From NCBI RefSeq assembly GCF_000006565.2, contig NC_031468.1, positions 62,001-126,000 on the forward strand: 64,000 nucleotides of DNA. The letters run 5' to 3'. Below the pieces are notes generated by a model, which was not told where the DNA came from, ran no database searches, and was given only the letters and a program-made list of their open reading frames with translations. A program made the translations under genes and the position numbers. Shown one piece after another: positions 11,080 through 28,700 of the stretch; within the stretch, counting starts at the first letter, position 1, and every line of letters begins with the position of its first letter. The stretch is from Toxoplasma gondii ME49 (taxonomy: Eukaryota; Apicomplexa; Conoidasida; Eucoccidiorida; Sarcocystidae).

Positions 11080-13449
11080 GTATGTGCGTGTCTTCGTGAA
11101 CTTGTGTGTTTACGGGTAGAGGTTTGTGTGTACACGTCTAGGGCGAGACATGCATGCATGCAGGTGGAAGTCTCTGTCTCAGCATGTGCACGCGCCTGCG
11201 TTTCTCTCAAAAGAATCGAGACATGCCCGCGCATCCGCAGATATCTGCGCAAGTGTCTCTGGACTGGAAAGAGTGCATGCGGGGGTAAACGGGTGACAGC
11301 TGTCAGCGTCGACTTTCCTGCATATGCATTCTCCTCAGCGGGGACGACTGTGGCGTCTCTTCCTAGAGGAGTGAAGAGCTCTGAGTCGACGCCTCAGCGT
11401 GTGGCGGCGCTCCACTCTCCTCCACGAACGGCCGATCTACGGCGGTCCATGCATGCGCAACAACACAAGCAAGACATCGCATGTGCATGTTGCTGTCTGG
11501 ATTGGTGGTGTGTCGACGAACCTGCGTGGAAACATTTTCGCAGGGCCAAGACTACTTGGGGGCGATGTGCGCGGCGGCCAACTACGCGTGGGTCAACCGC
11601 AGCTCGATCGCCTTCCTCGCTCGCGAGGCTTTTGCGAAAGTCATGAAGCAGTCGCCAGACGATTTGGACATGCACGTAGTTTACGATGTCTCGCACAACA
11701 TCGCAAAAATCGAAGTAAGGCGAACGCGGCACACCTATCCATCTATATATGTACATACATATTTATACATTTAGATATGTGTACATATATATATATATAT
11801 GTATACTTTCATGTACATACATAGACGTATATACAGATATATATTTGTATATGTATGTACAAATGTGATTCGAGACACTTCAGATGGACATCGAGAGCGA
11901 TGTTGTTTTTTTGCATGTGTGCAGAGGAGTCTACGTTCGTGATATGACTGCGTTGTGTAAGGAGTTTGAATGGGGTCGATTTGAGGTTGACGTGCCGAGT
12001 ATGAACGACAGTCGGTGGCTTTGTATCATCGTGAAGGAGGGGAGTCCCTGGTGTTGGCTTTCAGAGACTCGCGGATCCGCAGGTTTTCGGGGGAAAGTGG
12101 AACAAACGCCTCCGCCGAGAAGTCCTTTTCTTCTCGGTGCTGACCGCTTCGCTGCTTCGTCACTGTTGGATCCTTGTCCGGTTTCCTCTTCCTCTCCTCT
12201 TTGCTTGTTCGCTTCCTGCTCTTCTTCTTCGCTTCGTTCTCTTCTCGTTGCCGCCTTTTTCTGGCAGTGTGCACAACGTCTGTTTTTCGCTGCGTGTTCA
12301 GGAACATTTCGTCCGCGGTGCGCCGCGTCGGCTGCTGGTGCACCGCAAAGGCTCGACGCGCGCCTTTCCGCCTCACCACCCGCTGCTCGCGAGTGACTTC
12401 CAGATGACGGGACAGCCGGTGTTGATTGGCGGAACGATGGGGACTTGCAGCTACGTCCTCACCGGCACTGAGAAAGGCATGCAGGAAACTTGGGGGAGCA
12501 CCTGCCACGGCGCAGGTCGCGCAAAAAGCAGAAACAACGCGAGAAACAACCTCCAGTACCAAGACGTCATTCGCGCGCTCGAGGACCGCGGCATCTCTGT
12601 GAGTCAACCGGACGGTCGCCAACGCGCAGGCCTCACTTGACCTCAAACAGTTCGTTTTCTACTCACTCTGTAAACGCCTGCACTCACATGTCTCTCTATA
12701 TACGCAGATGCAACAGGGCAGACAACTCGCCTGCAAGAGACGCTGAGCGCCCATACACGCCGCTCGAGACTCTGCATGGCCCACGTTTACATCTTTTCGA
12801 ATCCATGTGTACATCATCGCCGTCTCGCCGCGCCAACCAGCTGCGCGTCCGAGACCGGATTCAGCGACCTCTGTACACTCTGTGTATGCATGCACACATA
12901 TACGTACATGCATGCATATATGTGTGGATACGCAAGTTTGGCTGCATCATAAAAGTGGTCGTATGCACATATATAAACACAACTCTATGCATATATATAT
13001 ATATATATATATAGGTATATATATATATATATATGTTATATATATGTATATATATGTTATATATATGTATATATATGTTATATATATGTATATATATGTT
13101 ATATATATGTATATATATGTATGTATATTTATTTAGGTGCGTGATGTCTATGTGTGTGTGTCTGTAGACGCGTACACGTGTGTCGGAGAGTGTGTGCATG
13201 CATGGAATAGGCTGGTACATGCGCGCGAGCCTTTGCCGGTTTCTCGCCCCGGCTGGCATGTTTTGAGGTGGACGGTGTTGAGCCTTTCGTTCTTCTTTGC
13301 CGCAGATGCGGGTCGCGAGTCCAAAGCTCATCATGGAGGAGGCGCCTGAGAGCTACAAGGACGTCAGCCAAGTCGTCCAGACCTGCCACGACGCGGGGAT
13401 CTCACGCAAGTGTGTGAAGCTGAGGCCGATCGCCGTCATCAAAGGATGA
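7592..13449 (+). CDS. RTCB: RNA-splicing ligase RtcB (HSPC117 family), nine exons
   Basis: GTP- and Mn2+-dependent 3'-phosphate RNA ligase that joins tRNA halves after intron removal. Exons are 7592-7718, 8316-8501, 9183-9308, 9587-9688, 10072-10268, 10558-10767, 11544-11714, 12302-12598 and 13306-13449. They join in phase to 519 codons plus stop (human RTCB is 505 aa). Catalytic signatures are all present: the metal-binding Asp/Cys in [17 protein letters not shown], His in [10 protein letters not shown], His in [12 protein letters not shown], His in YDVSHNIAK, and the guanylated His in STCHGAGRA. The C terminus ends [10 protein letters not shown], as in eukaryotic homologues. A second in-frame ATG lies four codons in (MAGKM). 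The E at the exon 3/4 junction is split by the intron. Several introns carry long TA arrays. The gene converges on the downstream Rab5B gene. No organelle-targeting extension is evident. Confidence 0.96.
7872..8052. repeat. TA-rich microsatellite in RtcB intron 1
   Basis: Several TA/TG runs separated by short spacers lie within the first RtcB intron (7719-8315). They are non-coding. Confidence 0.85.
9031..9088. repeat. TA/TG microsatellite in RtcB intron 2
   Basis: Three TA blocks punctuated by TG steps, about 100 bp upstream of the exon 3 acceptor. A smaller TA/TTTA run is at 8886-8912 in the same intron. Confidence 0.85.
10866..11085. repeat. Long TA/TG compound microsatellite in RtcB intron 6
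   Basis: About 220 bp of TA dinucleotides interrupted by TG, TTTA and TACA steps. A higher-order unit of roughly 60 bp recurs about three times. It lies inside the intron 10768-11543. Confidence 0.85.
12985..13135. repeat. TA array with 21-bp higher-order unit in RtcB intron 8
   Basis: After a plain TA run, a 21-bp unit beginning GTTATATATATG repeats about four times (about 13035-13118). In the minus frame it gives a seven-residue peptide periodicity. It is intronic. Confidence 0.85.
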
Positions 13450-14631
13450 AGAAGACGGCAAAGGAAAGAGAGAATTGTCTCGTGAAGAAGGGCAGAGCGC
13501 ATGAAAAAAGGGTGGAGTGTAAGAAAGAAAAAGGATGAGGGGGAGAGAAGAACAAAGACGATACATCTGGACAAGGAGCAGAGCAATTCTCTTTTGCGTG
13601 TCTTTCTCAAAGATCCCTTTTGGGTCGAGGGGCCTCCTTCAGGGAGCTTTGCGACCCGGTTCGTGTGTCTCTGTTTCTGAATTTCTTTTCTCCGACGACC
13701 AGACGGAAGCTTTCCGTAGATAAGGAAAAGCAAGAAACAAACCTTGCGGCTTTAGTCGAAGAAGCTTGTTCTTTGTGAATCGAGAATGCCTCTCCTTGTT
13801 CTCCACTGTATATACAGAGATACATTTACACATGCCTATATACATCTATATGTGTGTATATTTAGATTTTTAAAAATTATATATATATATATATATATCC
13901 ATATATTCACACATGTATATATAGATATATGTATATATGTATGTTGTGATATGGCGCAGCCAGTTGTATGTTGCCATATATTTCCACGTGTGTCCGGGTG
14001 CTTTGTTTAGAGAAGAAAGGACGAGAGGAGTTTTTTGGAGAATGCAGTGTGAGGAGAGAGAAGCGAGAGTGAGGGCGCTTTTGAATTTGTGTAGTTCGGG
14101 GCCTCCAAGGCCGTTCCTTTTCTTCTTTTCGTTCGACTTCCTGTCGGGAAGAACTGGAGATCTTTCCGTTTACGAACTCTGCAGAAGTGGAGAATTTCGT
14201 GCTAGTCCTGACGTCCAGGAACGCTTTCGCGCCCGCTGACAGGTTTAAAATTTCAAGACGAAGAAGTCAAAGCAAAGCAAATCGGCGAAACAGGAAACGA
14301 GAAGAAGCAAAGGAGAAACCGAGAAGAAGGGACAGCGACGAAGGAACATAAAATAAGAGAGAGAAAAGAAGAAACAGAGAAATAGAGAGGGAAGACCAAC
14401 GTCGTCACGCGAAGACGAGTCCGCGTCGGCTTTTTGTCGGGGGAGCAGAGAGAAGAAAACGCAAGGTTTCAGCTGAACAATATGAGAGAAGGAAGGCGAT
14501 CGAAAACGGAAAGCAGAATCTGGCGAAGACACACAGCGACGGGAGTCTCTCAGGCTGGGCTCCGTTGTCTCTCCACCTTCCGAAGTCAAGGAACTCCATG
14601 CAGAAGAAAAGTAAAAAAGAACTGGAGGAGT
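13450..14631. other. Convergent 3' region between RtcB and Rab5B
   Basis: Holds the 3' UTRs and terminators of the two convergent genes. It contains a TA microsatellite at about 13876-13945 and a purine-rich plus strand at 14250-14480. I see no credible coding sequence. Confidence 0.6.
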
Positions 14632-19878
<5,247 letters not shown>

Positions 19879-22800
19879 GGCGCCTCGGAGCCGCGAGAAA
19901 ATCGTTATTCTCCCTTTCCAGATTTGCAGAGTTTCGCTGAAACAGGGAAAATCGCGCCGAAATGCGGCGCCGGAAAAGCGAGAAGCGAAGGCGGTCGCCG
20001 CCACCAGGACTTCTTGCAGCGACAAGAAAGAGAAAAGAATTGGGGATTTACGAACGCGCAGACGACGCAGAGAACTCAACCCCAGAAAAGCGGTAACGAA
20101 AGAGCAGAAGGGAAGAAGCGGACGCCTGAGGAAGCGCTTTTCTGCGGAAGGGCATGTCGGCGGCGCGACGAGAGGGACGGAAACGGCGGACAAGGTCGAG
20201 AGAATGGGGGGGCGAAATCCAAGATTATTCAAATGCCAAAGAGGAGCATTTCTCGAGAACTTGAGGAGAGGAGACAGGAAAGGGAGATCGGCGTGTGAAG
20301 GCAAGTAAGGAGTTCAGTGGACGGTGAAAAACCGTCTCTTTCTTGAGAGTCAAACGGCGGGAGGGCGGCCGCGGCGCGAGAAGGGAACTCCACGATGGCG
20401 AACCCGCGAACAAGCCAAGAGGATCCAGAAAGAGAAAAAACGACGGCTTCGAGATGTCCGGGTGCCGCAGAAAGACGTGGAAGAACGAGGAATTCCAGTT
20501 TTGTCGCGGCACCGAACAGCCACTGCGACGGGCGAAAAGGCAGAAAGAGGGTGAGACAAAGCTGGAGGGAAGAAGAAAATCGCGAGGGAAAAAATCGCAT
20601 GCGTTTTTTTGGCTTCTGAGATCATCTCTAGGAAAAGGAAACTTCGGATCGGTTGGAGAAACGCATGCAAAAAACTTGAACGGATCAATATCGTGCACCC
20701 GGAACCGTCGTACCGTAGTGACTCTCGTCGTCCGTAGATTACGCCCTTGACAGTGGAACAGGGGTGGAATTACCTTTTCGGTCGCCTTACGAATTCCACC
20801 GTTTTTAGTTGACTTTTCTATGCGTCCGGGTGAGGCGGTCTTGGACAGCAAGCGTCAAGACCTTGCTTTTCTGTGTATCTCGTTCTGGGAGGCATGATGC
20901 TCCTCCTGAGTGTTCCGCCGCTAGCTAAAGGAGATGTTTAGAGATTTACGGCACGTAAGGCCGAGTTTCTTAAGAGTCAGGAGGAGAGCTTCGTAGAGGC
21001 TTTCTGTCTGACGTGGAAAGTCGGTGTGTGTACAAACATTCGTATTTCGCCGAATACTCCTCAACGACAGTGGTCACTTCACCTTCCTGCGGGTCGGACC
21101 GGACCCGACGAATTCGCGGAGCCGAGTCCGGTAAAAAAGTATTTTCTATCCGTTTTGTGCCTGTCTTAAAACTCACTCGTGGCAGGTTAGTAGGGGCAGA
21201 AATTTTTAGCTAAGCGATATCCTTTTCTAGCGAAAATCTACTTCTGGCGCCTCTGCGCTGCTGCTACGCAAGCCGCGAGTCAGCTGAGGGTCGTCACCGT
21301 TTTCCTTCCTTGCTCGCGTGCTTGAAAAGCGACCTTCCTCGATCCAAGCGGTGGCTTTTCACGGGGTAGCTTCCTGTGCAGCACTGCTGTCGTGAAAAGC
21401 GAAACACTCCCGGTCACGCTTTACTCGTTTGGAAGCTGTAGTTGTTAATGTTGGTTGCAAGCACACACCTCACCAGTAGTGACCTAAAGCCTTCGACCTA
21501 CGGCGTATCGGCAGAGCGCGAGGCTCGCACTTTTCCAAGATAGAAACGTAGCATTTTCAACCCTCGCATCTCCACCGCACAAATCTCCACTCATGGAGGG
21601 GAACAGAAAGAAACGCTGTTTCCGCTTCCGAGACCACTACATGGGGTAGACGAAACGACGGGGGGACTCTGGAGCTCCATGATTTCAGCTAGTGACGAGG
21701 GAACGCTCTCCGCTTGCCTCTCCTTGAATCGTATTTTGTCGGTTTCTCATTCATCGACAGCAGATTTGCGTTTGTGGGTTGACCAACGGAGGCAATAAAA
21801 CTCGAAGATCGATGCGAATGTGTTTCTCTCTCGAGCCTGCGAGACCCCGATGTCGGGAATTCTGGTGTTTGTGTCTACATAGAGACTGTTGTCTTCGTTT
21901 GAAATAACAACTTCACTAACTGCGTGGGCACATTTCAACTGGGGACAATTCAGGAATGTTTGACGTATCTGTTGTGACTTTGCAGTTGGAGACGGGCTAT
22001 AAAAGCTTGGGTGATCGGGGATCGTTCTACACATATTGTTATGTAGGTAGATGTTGCGCACACTCCGTAATATCTGAAACACTGGAATATAACTAGAGAT
22101 TGAAACAAGGAGAGAGGTTGTTGTACACGCTGTTGGACTTTCCACGTTTCGTGGCGGGCGTCCTTTCGCCCTCACTCGTGCTTTATTCTAGCTCCGTCTG
22201 CTTCTGCCTCACCAGGATACATAGAAGATCCTCTGCTGTAGCGGCTTTTTGCTTTTCGAGAATTGGGGAGGGAAAAGAGACCGTCAATCGCAAGGCTCCT
22301 CAGAGTTTCGCTGGAAACGCGAATCGCGAGAGAGCCTCTTTGGTCGAAGCGGTGCTGTATCCTGCACAAGCTCCAAGGGACATCGATCCACCTGAGTCGG
22401 TCATCACGAATCTTCGTACGCTCGTGACAGTGTACTGTGTTAACATCTATTCTTGTTCTTTGGATATCCAAAAGTGTCTGTTCCAATTCTACCTGGGTTC
22501 GGACCAGTCTCGCAAACTCTGTCTTCGTATTCACGGTAAGTGGTCTTGGCATAACGTTGTGTAGTTAGGTGTTGCGTGCGTTCTTGAATATCCGCGACAC
22601 CCGCATTAACCTTGAAAGAAAACGACTCCTCAGATGCTAGTGTGACCGGTAACGCCGTACTAGGAGTCATTATCTCACTTGATAAAGGAAGCTTCGTACG
22701 CATTATTTTCGAGATGCCCCTCGTTGTTTTGCATCGCAACACTTGGGGTGAGACGCTACACGCGACCACAGACGCATCCCTCAGGTTCTGCGTTTGTCGT

Positions 22801-24845
22801 GTGCCTGTTGCCCGCGGGAATCTAGGTCACTTCGTGTTGTCTTTCGGTGCTGACCACCCCTACAGAGAAGAAAGCGTTCTACGCTGAGACTTGTGCCCTC
22901 TCCTCAACTACTGGTGAAGAACTGGACTGCTTAGCACACCGCCAATATAGATAATGGTAGAAAGAAGTGACCCAGTTCTCCGTACGCAGCCGAGCTGCCG
23001 CTGGACTGCTTAAGACAGCTTGTAAAGTGTTTGATTTCACGATCCGACGACGTAAACGGTTCTTCCAGGTCGGCCTGAGGACTGCTTATCGGACAGGAAA
23101 AAGAACTGCGGTGTTACGCAAAGTGGAGAGAGAAGGAAAAAGCCACATCAGGCTTTTACGAACAAGCGGGATGCTCGTTCCAGAACGGGAGCAGATCGCG
23201 TTTTCTACACGGCCGTGGAGCCTGCCCTTTGCTTGCGAGTCTGTGAGGGCCTACTCTGAGTGGTTCTCTCATGAAAACTCACTTTGTCCTACTGCTGTCT
23301 TCCGTAGTCCCCTGTCGGTCTCGCTGCCTGTCTAAAAATGCGTGTACAGCGACGGGCCGACGCACAGCCAGCTACGCTCTTCCGGAGGGAAGAGTGGTGC
23401 AGGCTCTTCTGTACTTCAGGTTTTGTGCGTGTTCCTCCGTTGTTTGGGCGATTGGACTGGCCACAGTTGGTTTAAAGTGGATGAGCAGGGAAGTTTTCAA
23501 GAGACCGCATTTGCTTGAGATGGGATTTCGATGCTGATCCCTGCCCACATGCTCTATGCGTTTCTCTCTCTTTGCGAATGCAGTGTCTACTTGTTTTAAC
23601 GTGGATGAACAAAAACTCGTTCATGAGAAAATTCCACAATTCTTGTGAAGGAGACTCAATTACTGATGCCTACGTCTTCCCATAGCACATGCGTATACGC
23701 ACGCACACAAGTCTACCCTATTACACATGTTTGCGGCGTTGTCGCACTGCTGGAGAGACTTTTAAGTTTGTCTGAGTAGAGAGGAACTCAGTGGACAAGA
23801 ATCTAAATAGTTTCTCGCGAGATTACCTCGTTTTCCGCAACACGCACCTGCTCTGCCCTCCCGTTCCACTGCACCAATTTTTACGGAACGAGCACACCGC
23901 TCGCGTGCTTCCGTTAACCCAGGTGGCTTGTCCTCGCAAAGAAGACTTTAGGGCTTTTTCCTTTTTCAAGTCTTCCACGCAAAGAAGGAGAGCGGCAGCA
24001 GGAGGAGGCAGAGCGAAAAGGAACGAGGAATCCCAATTTGTGGAAAAAACCCAGCGGCCCCGGCTGCTGTTCGGGACCTGTAAGCGTCTGGCGCGGCACA
24101 CTCCGACAACTACTTCGGCGTTTGTGGGTGCTCGAACCTCGCGATTTACTCCACGTTTTACGGTTGGTCCTCTGTTTGCATGTTTTCCTGCACTTTTTTC
24201 ACCGCGGCGAACCGTCGAAGACCTGCAGTTTTCCCGCGACTTCCCCGTCCCATCGTTTCCCTGCCAATCACCTTGTAAAATGTGGTCCTGCGCCTAGAGC
24301 GGAACTTATGTGCGGCCGAGTGCATTAAGTGAGGTTTTCACTCATCACAGCGGACAGGGCAGAAAGGAGACTTGCGCGGCGTTGGAAGTTCCGTCAGTCT
24401 GTACGCGTCTCCAGTGCACGAAGTATGTAATTGAAGGATCCAAACACCTGCCCCTGCCCCGGTGTCAGGGGCAGAAGCCATCCGACACCCGTATTCTTAA
24501 CGTTTTGTGAACAGGGTAGGAAAAAGCTCTCGTTCACCAGATCGGAGTCTCGCTAGTAGTAGGTCAGGATGCGCGAAGCGCGCTGTGCCTGACCGTCGTT
24601 TCATTAACACAGGCGAATACATAGAATGCGATCGTTTCCATTGCTTTTCCGTATACCGTTGTTCCACCACTCGTTTGTCCCTGCAAAAACACTCTGAAGA
24701 AACACCAATGCCGACAGGGGCGCCATACGGGGGGTCTAAACATCCTCCGGGGTGCAACGCCTCCCACTCACTTTTTTGCTTGTTAGTGGAGAAACAGTTG
24801 CGAAATCGGTTGCCTTCAGTCTCTCATTTTCTCTGTTTCTCACCG
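19879..24845. other. Divergent intergenic region between Rab5B and the giant GCC2/GCC3 gene
   Basis: About 5 kb with no recognisable gene. The Rab5B-proximal part (19900-20600) is purine-rich on plus. The middle (21000-24300) is of mixed composition, has many stops, and lacks the TA microsatellites common elsewhere. It must hold both promoters and the 5' UTRs. An open frame continues upstream from the proposed start of the giant gene to 24507, but its first 113 codons look non-coding (no domain, mixed composition). Confidence 0.55.
20596..20669. promoter_or_regulatory. Two GCATGC (TRP-2 / AP2-type) motifs upstream of Rab5B
   Basis: CGCATGCG at 20596-20603 and CGCATGCA at 20662-20669 both match YGCATGCR, the TRP-2 element and an ApiAP2-like site. 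They lie 0.7-0.8 kb upstream of the Rab5B start. GCATGC is common in this DNA, so the support is weak. Confidence 0.25.
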
Positions 24846-25708
24846 ATGACACTCGCCTCGAAGGTCGTCGTTGACCGGCACGCGGTCTTTGCCTCGCGGG
24901 CGGCGAGGCGCCTACGTAAACGAACCGCAGAACCCGCTCCAGTTTTCTGTTTTTCGCTCGTTTTTGCTTTCGCTTTCTTTCTTCAATGCACTCACTCCGC
25001 AGCCTTACTGGACGAAGGAAAATCGCTGCCTGTCTCAACCACGATTAGGGGCAGCTCCGCTGCGCCCTCGGCGCTGTCGGGCTTGAAAAACTCGACCGCG
25101 GAAGCACCGGAGACTCTGATAGGAGGCGAGGAGGCAACTGTGAAAGCTTCGGAAAAGGAGAAGTCTGAGAAGAGAAGAGAAGCATCCTCCCGGGCGCGTG
25201 CTGCAGAGACAACATGGGAGGCGCGAAAGGCAGTAGATGCCGACGCAGGAGCTGACACAGAGCAGACACTAGACAGAAAGCCTGACTCCGGTGTCGAAAG
25301 CAGAACAGATCGTTCGGAACAGAAATCGAATTCACTCACTCACCAAACGGGTAGTCAAGCTTCGAAGTCGTTCAAGGCAGCCCCAACAGAAGCTGTCTCG
25401 ACATTCCAGGCAGACTTGTCGCCCGCGTCGTCGGGGCCGCCTCCCTCAGCGGAGAGAAAGGCGTCTGTGTTGCAGATTTCTCCGCAGAACCACGACAGTT
25501 TGTTAGCTGACGCTGCTGAAAACACTCCTCTAGTGCCTCCTCCTCAAGGCTTCTTCCGATCTTACTTTCGCCTTGCGCGAACCACGAAATGCCTATTCAG
25601 TCGCAGCCGGCGCGACAAAGTTGCCTTCTGTCGCTGGCCGGGGTTGGAGGGATTTCCAGATCCGCGAAGGCCGAGACAAGCTGAATCAAGGCCCGAGCTA
25701 TCCTCCAG
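24846..25708 (+). other. Giant protein exon 1: signal-like N terminus and low-complexity region
   Basis: Residues 1-288. After a basic stretch (RRLRKR) comes a hydrophobic core at about residues 33-46 (VFCFSLVFAFAFFL) with a likely cleavage region near HSA-A, so the protein probably enters the secretory pathway. The rest is Ser/Ala/Glu/Lys-rich and probably disordered. The exon ends AG|GTTCGT in phase 2 and joins a downstream C to form a Ser codon. An in-frame ATG at 24507 would add 113 residues before the signal; I prefer 24846. Confidence 0.65.
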
Positions 25709-28700
25709 GTTCGTGAAGTCCTTTTGTGCTCCTTGAGTCGATGAGTTCTTGTTGTGCGAGCAGCGACTGTGTACTGCAGAGATGCGACACTCGTACACTA
25801 TATCGGTAACTTTAAAGCAGTTGCACACGGAAGTTCTTGTTTCTTCACTTAGAACTGGGTGTAAGAGATTTCATCATGGCTATCATTTAAATGAATGTTT
25901 GACTGACGTAGTCAGCAGCGAATGTACATCCATCTGAGATAGAATTTGTAACTCCTTGCTTATTAGTTTTAGCAGGCCTCGAGTTTTTTTTCGAGCCTTG
26001 AGGCATCGTTTCGTGAAGGTCCCCTCGGTCGAGCCGTTGGCCACCTCGACTCTGCTATTCACAGAAAGTTCTGTTAAAGAAGTCACCAAGATTTCCCCTG
26101 CATAAAAACACCATTCAGACGGGGTGAGGGTTCGTGCTGTAGAGAAACCTTAGAGACGGCCCATGTCTGCCCCAACGATCCGGAAAGTGAAGTTACCCCA
26201 CCTACGGCAGCAAGTAACTCTTTTATCGCTTCTCTCCACTCCAGCGAATCAGAGTACCTCTGTAAAAGCAGTTTCATAAATTGAGACTCGGGACTCGAGC
26301 GCTCTCACGAAGAAAACGGAAGTCGCCAGTCTGTCCAGGGAGTCGAGGGATCAACAGTAGAAGAACCGAGGGAACAGTCGAGCTGGATTGTGTTCTTCGG
26401 GGGGATCCATTCACGAGTTGAGGAACAGAGACCACACGGAAAGAGCTCTGTGGGGAGGATTACACTTCTACTCTCTAAAGAGCACACCGGCGGGGCCCTC
26501 GCACAGAACAGACACTTGATAGGCAGCTGTAGCGGCAGGGCATTTTCCCGGACGAAGAGAGAGGTGACGCGACATACCAGCGACTTCGGTTTATCAACTG
26601 CAGTGGCACTTTTTTTCTCGAGATTTTTCGCCGTATCGAGGTACCCCATCTTTGCGCTCGTGTTTATGTCTCTCAATAACGCACTGAGTCCTTGTTCCAT
26701 AGTTGTATCACCTTGCTCATCCTGGTGTGTGGAGCCTTGCGTATGCTTGTGAACATCTTCACACTGCCGGTGAACCGCAGTAGCTCTTTGGCCAGCCTGA
26801 CACACCACACAGCGCGGTTGTTTCGACTCCTTTCGAGCATGGAGTCTCACTGGCCTCTTGTCGTTGTTTTACTTCTGCATTTTCCCGAGCTTTTAATCTC
26901 TTCAAAGAGACTGAGTAGAGCGTTAGACGGGATGAAAAAAGGAAAGCAGAGGTCTTTATATCCAAGCCAAGAATACAACAAACCACATAATTGAATGTGT
27001 CGAAAGCAGGTATTCACATGAAGCCGACTACACGTATTTTATGCAGGTTCCTTTTTCGCCTCTCCGGCGCTTGGACTTCTTGCCCTTTGACTCTCGAATT
27101 TTTCCGTCTCTCGGTTTCATGGCGGCTTCGATAACGCCGACTCCTCTTGTTTGAAGTTCTAGCTTAGCAACTTAAAATGCCGTTCCTAAGTGGTAAACAG
27201 ATACAGGTTTCTTCTAATCCTACTCGCCACTGTTTAGGTAAAAGAAGGGAAGTTCCGAATTTTTGGATGTCCTTTCTTCCCAACACATCATGGAAGTCTT
27301 CTCGTTTAGCACTATGCGTGCGGCTTTTTCCTTGTATTCTAAGAGCATTTGTTGAAGTGGAAAAACGGTTCTTGAGCGTCGGGGATTCACACTTCCTCAG
27401 AACGCATTTTGTCTTCTTCCGCCTCCTCGACTTCTCTTTTCTTTGACTGCAGCATCGCCGCCCTTGTCGATCTTGCCCCCACAGGAACTGTTGCCCGAGA
27501 GGTTTTCCCCGTTCAGGCAGAAAACCTCCCAAATGTTACTCGGGACGCCGCGATGCTTGGCGCCGCCACAAGTGGAGCAGGTGAGTCGGGAAGAAAGCAT
27601 CGAGGCAACGAGCGTTCTGCGAGACGTTTCCTCGCTGCTTTCCAAGAATCAATTCTTGAAACAGTCACGTCGAAAGCAACACGATTACAGTTTCCGTGCT
27701 GAACCGCAGAGCGTAGGTATCGACTTTTACAAAAACACTCAAACTCCACACACAAAGTTAGAGTAGCACTTCAGGGAAAACAGCCCTCTAAAAATACACA
27801 CGCTGCAGAACAGATTTCGACCAGCCTCGCGGGCGTCTCCCACACGACGGGCGCTCCCAGCTTCAACTCTCTTCACTAAACCGCGCAACTGGAGAACCAG
27901 ATAGCTGGCAGACCTACGGGTTGCCCTTGGTGTGTTCCTCCCTTCGCTTTTACAAAGGCAAAAATGGTACACGCGTAGTTCTGAGCAATGCAGGGATGCT
28001 AGGCCAGTTACATTTCCCCTGTGGACGGTTTGACTTTCAGTAAGCGGTAGACACACTGTCGCGGCCACACCAGCTTATAGACAAATATATGCACATGTGT
28101 GTGTATGTATGTGTGTGGGAGGGGACGCATATCTCTTTATGTATGCGCTTGAGCGTGTTTTCTTTCTCTTGTTTATCCTGTGGCACGATTTTGTGCTTTC
28201 TGTTCCGTTAGGTCGCTTCTTCTCGCTAAAATTTCCTGCTTCGGCGTACGGTCCGTCGGGAGGCGAGTGCGAGACAGAGACCCCAGCGCAGAGTCTCGAG
28301 GCGTTGTTTCTCTCCGTGTATGGGACCCGCGAAGCCTGCAAGAGGCCTGACCACTCTACAGCTTCTTCGTCCTTCTCAGAAGAGAAGACGGAAAACGGAG
28401 CTCCGCAGAGAGGGCCGAAAGAGCCTGAGAAGATGTTGGGAGCGCCCCGAGCTTGGAAGGCTCTCGAGAGCGGCGAGTGCCGAGACGCCGGGCGAACATT
28501 CGAGGACAGCGGAACTTGGGATCTGCCAGGTCCCGTCATTCTGTTCGAAAAACTCTCTTTCTTCATACCCGTCTCCCACAAAATCCAGAGCCAAACTCCG
28601 CCGCGCTATCTTGTCGCCCTCAGGGCGAAGCTGAGAGGCCCTCAGCAAACTCCAGGTCTCGGCCGAAGCTCGGCAAGACGCCGCAGAAGCAAGGTGCACA

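Noticed and set aside
10778..11119. Tyr/Ile-repeat open frames over TA arrays (also at many other loci)
   Set aside because: Direct translations of TA dinucleotide arrays in introns, open in both strands.
24507..24845. 113-codon in-frame extension upstream of the proposed start of the giant gene
   Set aside because: It would place the signal-like hydrophobic segment at residue 146, and the extension has no recognisable composition or domain. It is kept as an alternative only.
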